Shown here piece by piece: positions 24,421 through 35,250 of a DNA stretch of 64,000 bases. The notes below the pieces were generated by a model. It ran no database searches, was not told the DNA's origin, and saw only the letters and a program-made list of their open reading frames with translations. The stretch is taken from contig VYZB01000077.1 of the NCBI GenBank assembly GCA_013397455.1, positions 792,841-856,840 on the forward strand, written 5' to 3'. How positions within the stretch are numbered: the stretch's first letter is position 1; every line of letters begins with the position of its first letter. Made by a program: the position numbers and the translations under genes. This DNA is from Crotophaga sulcirostris. Its lineage: Eukaryota; Chordata; Aves; Cuculiformes; Crotophagidae.

Positions 24421-27400
24421 TTTGAGATAATAAAAAAGCAATGCAACCCTGTTGCTTTCATTCTTTTGCTTGTTCTTACTTTTTTTTTCAGAAAGAAATT
24501 GTTTTTCTTAATGCATTTCATTCTGGTCCGGAACTTGAGAAATTACACTTGATTTGTCTGATTGTCTCCACAAACTGTACGGCAGCAGAGTTATTTCTGA
24601 TTTACCGAGCAGAAAACCAAGAGATGTGATGAAAAGGTCTAGCAGTGCAACTTCTCATACAGCAGGGGATCTGGATGTAACCCATTCATCACTGGGCATT
24701 ATTTGTCCCTCTGTGCTCTGGCACACAGTAGATTTGAGTTTGTGATAGCCCTAGATATGAACAAATTGAGCCTCTGACACAAAGCCTGTCTCTTCAGTGG
24801 GCAGCTACAAAGACTAAGGCTAATAGGTCTGGAGTTTCCAGCTCCCAGTGTTAGCTAGGAGAGCAGACATCACAAAAGTGGGAGCTCATCCAGGAATGAA
24901 ACACATTTGCTATGCAAAAAATATAAATTATGTATGAGAAAAGTAATGTGGATAATAGAACATTATCACATAAAATAATAATTCACTGCAAACAAACTTG
25001 TGAATCCATGTGAACCCAATTGCTCCTTCTGCTGTACTTATTGCATTTTATTGTCCTGACTAAGATAAAAGCACTGCCAATTTTCTCGGTGTTACCGTAC
25101 ACTGAACACCTTCAAATGCACTTGTATACTTTGGCACTGCTACAGACATATGTATGTCCACCACAATTAATAAAACCAACCATCATCTATGGCAACACTG
25201 TACATTGCTATGTTACTTTTCTAAGTGCAAAATCGCAGCAAACAGACTAAGTCTGTCTGGTTTTTTACTGTATTTTTCAATAACAAGTCTTCTTAAGTCT
25301 CTGGTAGCATAAATACAGTAGGTCACAGTCGAACTATGGTTAACCCTCTGGATTATTGAAGCATTCAGTCTATTTACCGATGACATTTCCTATTGTAATG
25401 TGCTTCCGCAATGAAGTAAACAGGATACATGCCTCCTTCTGCATAGATGTTTTGAGTAATATCTTGAACTCCTTCTGCACTGCACAGGGAAATAAAACCA
25501 AAAAAACAAATATGAAACCAAAGAGGAGACAGGAATGGAAAGGCACACACACGCATCACAGCACTGCAAACTCCAAAACCTCATAATCTATAAGGTTTCT
25601 CCTACACACTTATAATCTTTGTTATGTGTTGGCTGAATTGCTCAATCCTTGGATAAGCCAGCCCTAAGACCGCGCCTGCGGAGGCAGGCGCTGCTGGGGT
25701 GGCAGGGAAGGGATTGGTTCAGCAGCCGACTTGTAAAGTCTGATTAAGTGATCTGTCACCGGTGAAGTCCTTCAGTGACCTGCTGGCTATTTCTGTGTCT
25801 AAGTCATTTGTGAAACAGCCCCAGCATGTGATGTCCTTGCTGACGCATGCACATACCAACTGGGCAAGGTGGCCACTGGCTTTTATCTTCCAGCTAGAAA
25901 AAAAGCCCACGCACACCTATTTCCTCTCATTTGTTTCTAATCCAAGGAATGTAAATGTCATGCTAGACTGGAATGGGAGCTTCATTAACAAAAAACAAGA
26001 AACCAGAAGAAAAGGAAAATTAAAAGAGATTTCAAACTAGTTTTCAGATTCTTTGATTAATTTGATAGTTTCCTTCCCACAGCAAAACTGTCAGGCCATT
26101 CAAGAGAATCAAACTACTTTCAAAAATTGCACTCAGTCTCTCTGCTTTTTCACTGCCTTCTTTTGTACATTTAATGGGAATAATCTGACAAAAAGTGACC
26201 TACAGAATAGCTAAGATGTCCATACTTCCATGAGGAAAATGTTCTGGGAAGGAGAGGTCAAAAACTTCAGTTAATGACAACACCTGCCAGTGCCACGCCA
26301 AAAACCTGTCGTTTCATTCTCAGATATGTGATCTCTTGCACTCCAGACGATTCAGTAGCTTGCACTGCTTCATCTTCTCTTTGTGAAGTATTTATCTATA
26401 TCAGTATCAGAGCTGGAGTTCTGTTGGACATAATTAAACCACGACCTAAACATACCGAAAAATTCTTTAATGAAGATTCTCACGCTTGTGCCAACACAAT
26501 TTTTTCCTTTGGGAAAAGGGAAAATGAATGCATTTCTTGAGTGTTTTTTAATTATGTAATGAGGTTAACATGAGTCATGAAAAAAAAAAAGTACTTTTGC
26601 TTATCTAAGTCACTAACACCGTCAGAAAATCTTCCTAGGAAAGATGAGCAGGCTGATTTTAATTATTCAGTGTGCTCTTTGCCTGGTACCTACCTCCATG
26701 CCTTAACACAATTCAGCAATAATTATGCTTCCCATAGCTAGCTAAGTTGGGGGCACCCTTATGACAATGATGGAAGAAGCACATGTTCACTACGCTGTGC
26801 TGATGTGATTAACTTTTCAGACTTCCAGAACCACTGTGTGTGAGCAGTGGGGTTGGCCTGTGCATCCACTTTTACATATTGAAAATCCTACCTCGTGGGA
26901 TATGGACTTTTACATATGGACAAAATAAAGACCCTTGTGAATCAGCGCACTGGAAAAAGAAGTGATCTCTTGTGCTGTTTTGGTTTGGCATGCTGTAGCC
27001 GTGGCATTTTTGTACTCTAATATAGATACAGCTTGTTACCAGATTTTAGGAGGCGTCTTGTCACCTTTGGAAAGGGTGAGGGGAATCATTCTCGGTGAAT
27101 AATCTCCTACTCCACATGGTCCACACTCATGTGGGACTGGATTTGGTGAATTTCTAGGAATTGCTAAAATAGGAACACCCTTTATCTCTTTCTCAGTGCC
27201 ATTGCAAGGTAGGTTTCACACTGAATTCTTTTTGATGGGTTTTCAAGCACTGTAAAGTTTCTGTGAACACATATCCGATATTTTTAGGTGCAAAATCAGA
27301 GATGGTGGAACATTTGATTCTGATATTTTAACTTTAAGCACAAAACCACAAAAAACCTACATGTGGCTACCTTTTTGGGACAACAGACAGCAGAAAACAT

Positions 27401-29299
27401 GTATCTTTCTCAGGACACTGAGAAGACTACTTTTAGAGCAATAACATGGCCAACTTAAAATAAAGGAAATACACAATAATACACTAACATAAAATAAAGG
27501 AAATACAGAGGTCTGGAGCCAGACTTCTCAATTCTAGGTGCTCTATTTTATAGTGGCTATGGCTATAAGACACCTCCTTCCAAGTAAGTTCCTTTGCAAA
27601 GGTAATTATTGCTCCTGCAAATTTCTGTATAGTCTGGCATTCTGATGATGACATACTTGTGTGTTAAAAAAACATCAGTGCTCTCAGTGTCACTCCAACA
27701 CCTGACCAACACGATACAATTAAATCAATTTTCCATACAGTGTACTCTGAAGAATTAATTAGATGCACAAATCCCATTAACAATTCCTTAAATGACTTGC
27801 ACGCCTAATTTTCTGCACATCAATAGAAAATGTATTCAAGACCACGAATGACTGTTATGTCTTCTGGTATGTACCACAGTGCCAGTAATCATACTTAGTT
27901 TGATTTTTATGTAACTATGAAATTAAATGCTATAGTAGTTTAATATCAAATAATATTCACTTCCTGTCAAGTACTGATTCACTACTGAGGGTAGATCTGA
28001 GAGCAGGTCATTCAGAAAGATCAGTCAAACACGAAGGAAGGGTTAGGGGACAAGCTGTAAAAGGCTGATAATGCTTTTCTAGCAATCACTTCTTAAAAAT
28101 GTGAATGCTTTCATGGTCTGTCTCCTACCTAAGGCTGCAACTTTGTATTCACCATCTGTACAAGAAAATATTTATGACCTGTATTTCAGATCTAGTTTGT
28201 AACACACTGGTTTTGGACATCATCATCTTAGAATACTTTTAACCACCCTGTGAATAGTGGCACCACCAAGTCAGGCTAGATCATCTAGAAACAAACCTTG
28301 TGTCTTGAGTTTGCTCATATTTTTCCTTGCTAATGGGTTCCAGGTCTATGACACCACAAGCAGCTGAAGAAGACAGAGGTAGGGAAAAACTATGCTAATC
28401 CATTTCACATAATATAGTCCTCTGAAGTGTACATACCTAGTTGTCTAGGTTTCTCTATAGTTAGTGATGATACAGTAATACTGTGTGATACTTCCAAAGG
28501 GCATTCCATCCCTATTTTAGAAAAAAATTACCCTTCACAGTGGATCACTGAATATGAGGCTGTAAGATTGTTTTACTTACTCCTTCATCCAGAAGGAGAT
28601 AGATACCCAGAGTCCCAAGATTTCTGCTTCATTCTCTCTTGTTCTTTTGAAAATTAAATAAGTTCCATTTCCAGGCTCGTTAAGAAGCACAAACAAGTAT
28701 AGAAATGTTTTGCATGAATGCAAAAACCTTATTTGGGAAAATGGAATTTAAAAACACCTTTCCCAGGCTTCAAGTTTAACTGTGATAACACAGAAAATCA
28801 TATGTAGCTTTTCTTTACTGAAGATCAGGGATCAGTGGATGCCTGACAGAACAGAAAGCTGACTCTGAGATGATTTCACAGGTATCCTCTCAGCACTTAA
28901 TTTGCTCTAATGGTGACAAGCAATTGAGAGTCCATAAGAAATTTAATGGTAAAGAGAGTCTGGTTCAGTAGGGGTGCCAATTTAAGACACTCCTTCCCAT
29001 CTGACACACAAAAAGCACCTGCATCTGAGGCTGAATGCTACAGCAGAGTCCTTTAAGGCACACTGACTGTCAGATGGGATTATACTGGATTACACTGGTT
29101 GAAACAAGCGTTACCTGAGAAATGACTCCTTATGCTACTTAAGACTAGATCAACTGATTGTACAATAATAGAAGTAATTTTACAAGGAAAAAGAAGTCTT
29201 TATTTAGATGATGATGGAACCTTAAGAAAGACGCTGTATGCGATTATGAAGAAAAGGTCTTGTGCAGACTTTATTGCTTTGTCAAACAGATTAATAAAA
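24421..29299. other. Non-coding stretch, no gene seen
   Basis: No gene or confident dispersed repeat seen. It contains a GC-rich hairpin at 25672-25691 and an 11-base A run at 26580-26590. A 92-codon plus-strand frame at 25762-26040 is overlapped by an antisense frame and has no recognised domain. Confidence 0.5.
25672..25691. repeat. Perfect GC-rich inverted repeat (hairpin)
   Basis: Arms GCGCCTGC and GCAGGCGC are exact reverse complements around a four-base GGAG loop. All eight pairs match and most are G-C. It lies in a GC-rich island of about 60 bases within AT-rich DNA. No T run follows, and termination by such a stem is not expected in this kind of genome. Function unknown. Confidence 0.75.
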
Positions 29300-29850
29300 G
29301 TAATGAATAAAGGAAGCGTGGCAGATGCTATTTGAATTTTAGTGATGCTTTTCAGAGTATGTCAAAAGAAGTCCTACCTTCCTAATTAATACAAATTAGC
29401 ATGGATATAAACATTATCAGGAGGATTGAAAACTGGCTGAAAATATAAACAAAAGGTGGTGATGAATGACAACATCTCACATAGTTAGAATGTGTCTGCT
29501 GGGGGTTACAAGAATCAAAGCAACTCATGGTTATTGCTACGTATTTCCATTAGAGGAAGGAAATACTTATAGTAATGAAATTTGTACATAATGCAAAACA
29601 GAGAAGAGTTGAGTATCCAAGTGTTGATAATAAAGTAGTACAAAGTGGTCTTTAAAAGATTAGAAACATAAACAGACCGACGGTGAATTATGATTTACTT
29701 TAGGAAAATGCAGAGCCATACATGAGTAGGAATGTAATTCAAGGAATGTGCAAGGCTGCCAGTACAGCTGTACAGAACAATTACATTGGTAAAACTATCA
29801 GGATATGTCCCTTGTGTAGCCATCCTAATCTGGAATAAAAATTAATTCTT
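29300..29850 (+). pseudogene. Ancient CR1 LINE fossil: reverse-transcriptase part
   Basis: A strongly decayed sense-strand CR1 ORF2 segment. 'ggcagatgctatttgaattt', then 'tagtgatgcttttcagagta', corresponds to the catalytic motif A region of CR1-type reverse transcriptases (aspartate, leucine, aspartate, phenylalanine, then an AFD-like end), with a small deletion. 'atcaggaggattgaaaactg' then matches the region usually reading as a tryptophan-rich IxNWL stretch. 'tgtgtctgctgggggttaca' marks the position of the SGVPQGS-like motif. 'atgaaatttgtacataatgc' with 'aaaacagagaagagttg' marks the FADDTKL-like motif, whose aspartates are no longer readable. 'aaaatgcagagccatacat' follows in the right place. 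Stops and frameshifts are everywhere. Its decay and older-type sequence set it apart from the younger CR1 tails in the window. The next segment, at 30310, is probably the same insertion. Confidence 0.65.
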
Positions 29851-30309
29851 TACTCTCAGGTCAAGTGACACTTGTTCTAGAAAATCACTTCCCAAGGGAA
29901 GCTATGCTGGAGTAATTGGATGCAGCTGTGCGTTGCGCTGGACCGGGTGAGGGGGTTATACAGCAGCTCTGCCACTGCCATGTGTGCTGCACCAGCAGGA
30001 CGCTGGAGTTTCCCATGAACCTCCATACAGTGGCCTCTGCGTTCTCCTTAGCTATGCCAACAGGTGCTCTCTGTTTAGAAAGCCCCTAAAACCCAGCAGG
30101 AAAGACAGCCAGTAAGGCTAAGGGGCCTGCAAACACCATAGGCAGTAGCTCAGATGTGATTTTGCAATACAAAATTGCAGCAAAACTGTGTTGGGGGCTT
30201 GCAGTAGGAGAAAGGGAGGTGGCCTTGTGCTCCCCATAGTGTTTCCTTTACATAAGCCCTTAACGTGGCTGTCCCAGGAACATGGCACCAAGCTTTGCTC
30301 ACTGTCAGA
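29851..30309. other. Gap between two parts of the old CR1 fossil
   Basis: Roughly 460 bases with no clear CR1 match, including a GC-richer patch near 29930-30010. The spacing exceeds what the missing CR1 segment should need by about 150 bases as I recall the family layout. This allows either heavy decay plus a small insertion, or two separate CR1 copies. Confidence 0.4.
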
Positions 30310-30545
30310 AATACTCAGTGCAGTGGAGGGACATTTGAAGAGAAGTGGTGGAAAGCGCTGACTCATGAGGAGAGACCAGAAGAGTTAAATATGTAGCTGG
30401 CTAAAAGCAGGCTGAGTGGGGAACCCTGTAGTACTTTATAAATATATGATTCTGGAGATGATTTTCCTTGGAGTGACACTAGAAATTATAGCATGCAGCT
30501 AAGAAAGGAAACATTTAGAGTAAAAGCCAGATAAAACTTCCTGAC
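30310..30545 (+). pseudogene. Ancient CR1 LINE fossil: C-terminal ORF2 part
   Basis: Sense-strand CR1 sequence from just after the reverse transcriptase. 'gaaagcgctgactcatgagg', 'agagaccagaagagttaaat', 'aagcaggctgagtggggaac', 'tttataaatatatgattctg' and 'agataaaacttcctgacaag' follow the conserved order of the family. In an intact element these encode the LTHEERLKEL-like, SxKRRLSGD-like and FRKNFLT-like stretches. Frameshifts and a premature end break the frame. It has the same orientation and order as the fossil at 29300-29850, so I infer one original insertion. The 3' terminal repeats are not visible. Confidence 0.72.
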
Positions 30546-33500
30546 AAGGGACAACGTAAGCCTTGGCAATCCCAAAATGAAGAGATGAAAATTCACTTAA
30601 TATATGGGAGATCATGCAATCTGATTTCCTGACTTGAACAAAAGGTGAATTAACAGCATGAACCACACTGAGTTCAAAATAGAAACACATAATATTTGAC
30701 TCTTACTATGAAGAGGTAAAAGCTAAGGTGCTACTCATTCCTCTCTAGTCTCAGGGGGCCATGCAGATACTGAGAGTTTGAGGAGTCTCCTCCCCAGAAG
30801 GGCCATACTGTACCTGGACCTCTCCTGTAGCACAGAGAGCCCGAAGGGCAAAGCCTCATGCAGAGGAGCTTCATTCTCTCTGCTTTGCACTATTTAATGT
30901 CACATACCTACTGTGCAGACAGTTCTACAATGCTCAAATTAATTGAAAAGATCAAAGTTTAGACACTGGCTGTTATTTCTTAACTGAAAAGCCTGGCTGA
31001 CCCTTGAGATAGCATTACCGCTGTCATGAGCACAAAATTCTTCTGCCACTGCTCAACCCTAATGTATGGCAGACACCCAAAGGGGGGCAGCCCTCTGCTA
31101 TGGTTGATGCAAAACTAGGGGATTACACCTACCTGGATAATAAAGTGGCACTTCACTCTATTTGTCTTGCTAATATTCCATGCTGCAGCATGGAAACTGT
31201 TCTCAAAATAGGTTTCTAATTTCTGTACAGATTAAATGCAACCAAGCTACTTTACTTGCTGATAATTTATCTAATACCTCTTAGCTGTGCTGTCACATTT
31301 ACTACAATGAGTTGGACAAGGTGATATCAGGTGTCGTGTAGAAATTCAGAGAATTACTAATAAAGAAGCAGCCTGCTTGGATTAGACATACATTAATACT
31401 GCCCTTCCAGACTGGCACCTCTAAATCCTTATTCTCTAGCTGTCGCAGCTACATCCTGCCCTTCCTGTCAGCATCCATCTCATGCCTGTTAAATTCCCAT
31501 GCCACGTCATAGCTTAGCTTAGTTCCCCTGAGAGAAAGGATCAAAATATGTTGTGAAGGATCAGGGTTTGTGTCACTGCTAAGGAAGGGAAAGTCTAGTC
31601 CAGCCTTCCTAAGGAACTAGCTGAAGTATTACCTAATGTTAAGCAACAGGGACCACCAGGAAAATTTCCAGCAGAAAAGCCAGAGAAATGAAGTTTTGTA
31701 TGACTCATTCAGTAGATCCAAGATCTTGTATGACTGAAGTCCTTACTTTTTGGGCAGCAGTGAACCATTTAGGCCGACAGATCAGAACAGCATATGCTTT
31801 GAAATTTTCCCAGGATTCCTTACAGGCATTTCTACAAGAAAGAATGATCTTGCCTTTAGGTTTAAACCCTGCAAAGCAGAAATACTTTATTACTAGTTTA
31901 TAATCTCATGAGTATCTGTTTAAATGAGAAGTAGGAATATTTTTACTTTGAAGCCATTACTTTGAGCCTACACAACTGCAACTAGGCTCAGAAACAAGTT
32001 GCAAAGAACTCAGGAAATTAAAACTGTTTAAGATAGACACTCAGTAAGTGAGAATTTGCATTTTGTATTTCAGAAAATAAGGAGCAACCCCAAAAGGGAA
32101 GTATCTCTCTCAGTATCTCAAGTATGTGCTTCATATCCCTACCATTGAGAAATATAAACTAGAAAAGAAAACCCAAACAAGCAGATACTTCTGGTCGGTT
32201 TCGCAAAATTAATGCACCTTTTAAACAACCAGTTGGCTAATTTTAGAAATCAAGGATGAACACAGAAAAATGCTCAAATTAATAACCAATTTACATTTCT
32301 CAGAATTCAATGTCCAGAAATTAATTACAAAGACCCTCCCATGCAATAAAATAATTAAGCTACTGATGTGTGTTTTCCAAAGTGCTGGAAGGAGTTTGAG
32401 AGCAAAATAGCATCTATGACGGAAATTTTCTGTTTAGTCAGTATGCTACTTTCTGTGAGAAGTGGCTGAAGTTAACTCGGTTTAGTGTGAGAGAACTAGT
32501 TAGAGATGCTGCTAAGACCCCTTCTTATGTAAGGGCAAGGCAGATTTAGGTAGAGGGGAGATATGAAGTATGCAGGCTGTGAGAACTCCATGTGGCTCAT
32601 AATTATCTACCACTGATAAACAGCTGCTCATATTGCCTTTTAATTCTATTTTTATCTAATTTACCCTATTTATTATGGTGGTCTTAATTTCTCCAGGCAT
32701 TTTACAAAATGAGCAGACATTCTCCCTGTAAATATTCCTTCTTGCTTATGCGGAAGCAGTGACTATATTTCAAGTAAAGATGGTGTTATTACTGATTAAA
32801 GAAATGTGAGCATGTTGGCCATGCCTGCTTATACAGTAATGCCCAGAAAATGTGATGGTCTGGTGTAGGCCCGTCTGTTTAAGGAATAATAAAAGAAATA
32901 TTAGAGGGTCAGACACGTGGCTAGAAGCTAACACATGTTATGAACAGATGCTTGCTAGTAAAGACTGGTAATTCATTCATTTTGAATTAAACTGCAAATC
33001 AAGGAACTATGGAAGTGTGGGAGGAGTGGATTAAAAATTTAACAAGAAAGCTTTGGTTTCTTAATTCCATCATGTGCCCCATTCCCCCCCATTCACAAAA
33101 AATGCTGTAGAAAAAAACTGAAAGGATGGGATGTTAAAATGGTTTACACTGAGATTCCTACGCAACGTGGCTGCCTTCTAATGTTCCTAAAAAGCATCAG
33201 TTCAGAAAAACCTCTGCTTTCATACAGAATCAAGTCAGACATGTTTATTATCAGTCAGATAAAAAGCAATTTACATAGCTGGACTAAAAATGGAAATAAA
33301 AGCATTACTATGCTTGAAAAATGCCATTTACTTTGAAGTGAGGTTTTCTACTTTGTGAATACTAATTTGAGTAATAACAGAAAATGATACTTGATATAAA
33401 ATTCCACTGGTTTGCGTTCAGACAATCTTACACAAAAGAAAATCCACCCTTTGAGAACTAACAAGAAAAGACAGGATACGTGAGAGATGTCTGAAAGAAA

Positions 33501-34961
33501 AATGACAAATTATTCCAAGATATTAATTTTACTTTTACTCCAAGAATGAAACTTGGTTTTTATTAAGTTCTAAGTATCTATTGGTACACATTTCAAAAAC
33601 TGAAAGGGAGATTAGTCCTGAGAAGTGCTCTCAGACAATGAAGTGCAGTGCCTGGAACCTGACAAAAGTAACTGCAAAGTAGTACTTAACAGCCAGAGGA
33701 ACAGTTTAAAGTGCAAACTCCTGAAATAATAGCATATAGTTCACATATCTTCCTAAGTTGCTGGATCTGTTCCTTATTTTAGCTGTCTGCATACTCAAAC
33801 ACAGAGACACACATCAGAAAATAGTTCATCCCTAACTATGGTTTTAATTTATGTGCAGGGAAAGACCACAGGAAAACTCCTCATCATTGAACACAGCATA
33901 TTTTAATGCAAAGCAACTAGCAAGAAGACAGCTGGCTAGAGCAACAGAAGTAGTACCAGCAGACTTAGTACTGCAACAGGTTCCCTCATGCAGTTCTACT
34001 TCTGCCACACACCACCATCTCCATGTCCTGAACAACAGCCTATCTGGATGAAAAGAACAGGGGAGTAAAAAACATTGGTGCATGGCAACAGCCAAACCAA
34101 ACTGACCCATAAATTCTCCCTACTACACAGGAATCAAAGCAGGAATGGTGGGTTAGAGTGTCCTCTCTTGCTACAGAGCATGTGTATCTCCCTGTTAATA
34201 AAGAAAGGTATTATTAATCACAATGTCCCACTATCTCCTAGGTCAGATAATTAAAAAATCCCATCTGGCTAGTGTTTGGGAATTTTCATTACAGGCCTTT
34301 CATATGTCTGATGCCTCACTATCTCTGGAGGAGTTTCTTACACTATTGGCAGCCATTCCAGCTAGCCTCTGACTGTGAGACTACTCACAGCATCAAAGAG
34401 GGAGAAAAATAAAATAGAAACCCACTCAGCAAAAGTGAATGATGATAACTGGGCGAAGCCTACACTGAAAATGAGAAAAGGAAGAGTCATTCAAGATGTG
34501 GGCTGTATGTGGGAAAGCCTGGTCCCTGGGGGCCTAACTGGTTGGGTGGAGGATGGGGAACCACAACAGGATACCAACAAGAAAAATATAGGAAGAATCA
34601 AACAACAGAGATTTTTTCATTAAAAACGGAAAGCAACCATAATGCAGATGAAAATTCCATCCCTTCTCCCCCTCTACTCTTTCTCTGCTTTCAGTGTTGA
34701 AAATGCCGTCTCAACTCCGCAGATATATTTGCCTTTCCTGCTCTGTGAGGTGGATCCAAAGCCTTCAGGAGCCAGTGATTTCAGTGGGTTTTACTAATAT
34801 CAATGGGGTCTAGGATCTTATGACCCTGTTTTGATGGAAAAATCCTTTCCTATGTCATGAGCTACCAGAAAAGAGGAAGGAAAGGAGCCAAAGAGCCCAC
34901 TACTCTCTTCCCTCCTGCTACGTGACACAGCTGAGAGAACACATAGCCCCCACACAGAAAC
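30546..34961. other. Non-coding stretch, no gene seen
   Basis: Unique-looking AT-rich DNA with short overlapping frames only. No gene or confident repeat was recognised. Confidence 0.55.
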
Positions 34962-35250
34962 ACAAAATCACAGAATGGTTCAGGTTGGACAGGACCTCTG
35001 CAGGTCATCTGGTCCAACCCTGCTGCTCAAGCAGGGTCACCTAGGGCTGGTTGCCCAGAACCGTGTCCAGATGTCTTTTGAATATCTCCAAGGAAGGAGA
35101 TCCAGCAGCATCTCCATGCAGCCTGTGCCAGCACATGGTCACCCTCACACGGAAAAAGTGTTTCCTGATGTTCAGGGAGAACAGTGTGTTTCAGTGTGCG
35201 TCCATTGTCTCTGGTCCTGGCACTGGACACAAAATGGGCAAAAGCCATTC
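34962..35250 (-). mobile_element. CR1 LINE 3' end (about 290 bp)
   Basis: A minus-strand CR1 3' end. The plus strand reads 'aaaatcacagaatggttcag', then 'gttggacaggacctctgcag', 'tcatctggtccaaccctgct', 'gctcaagcagggtcacctag', 'atctccaaggaaggagatcc' and 'tttcctgatgttcagggaga', and ends near 'ctctggtcctggcactggac'. The order is the classic reverse complement of the terminal ORF2/3' region. The bases after the terminal repeat ('ggttcaggttggacaggacc') differ from the subfamily at 10.1, 17.3 and 19.5 kb and from the copy at 62.6 kb. Frames of 73-100 codons on both strands here are by-products of the repeat, not genes. Confidence 0.93.

Noticed and set aside
25672..25691. Hairpin as a transcription terminator
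   Set aside because: Bacterial-type terminators are not expected in this genome, and no T run follows the stem.
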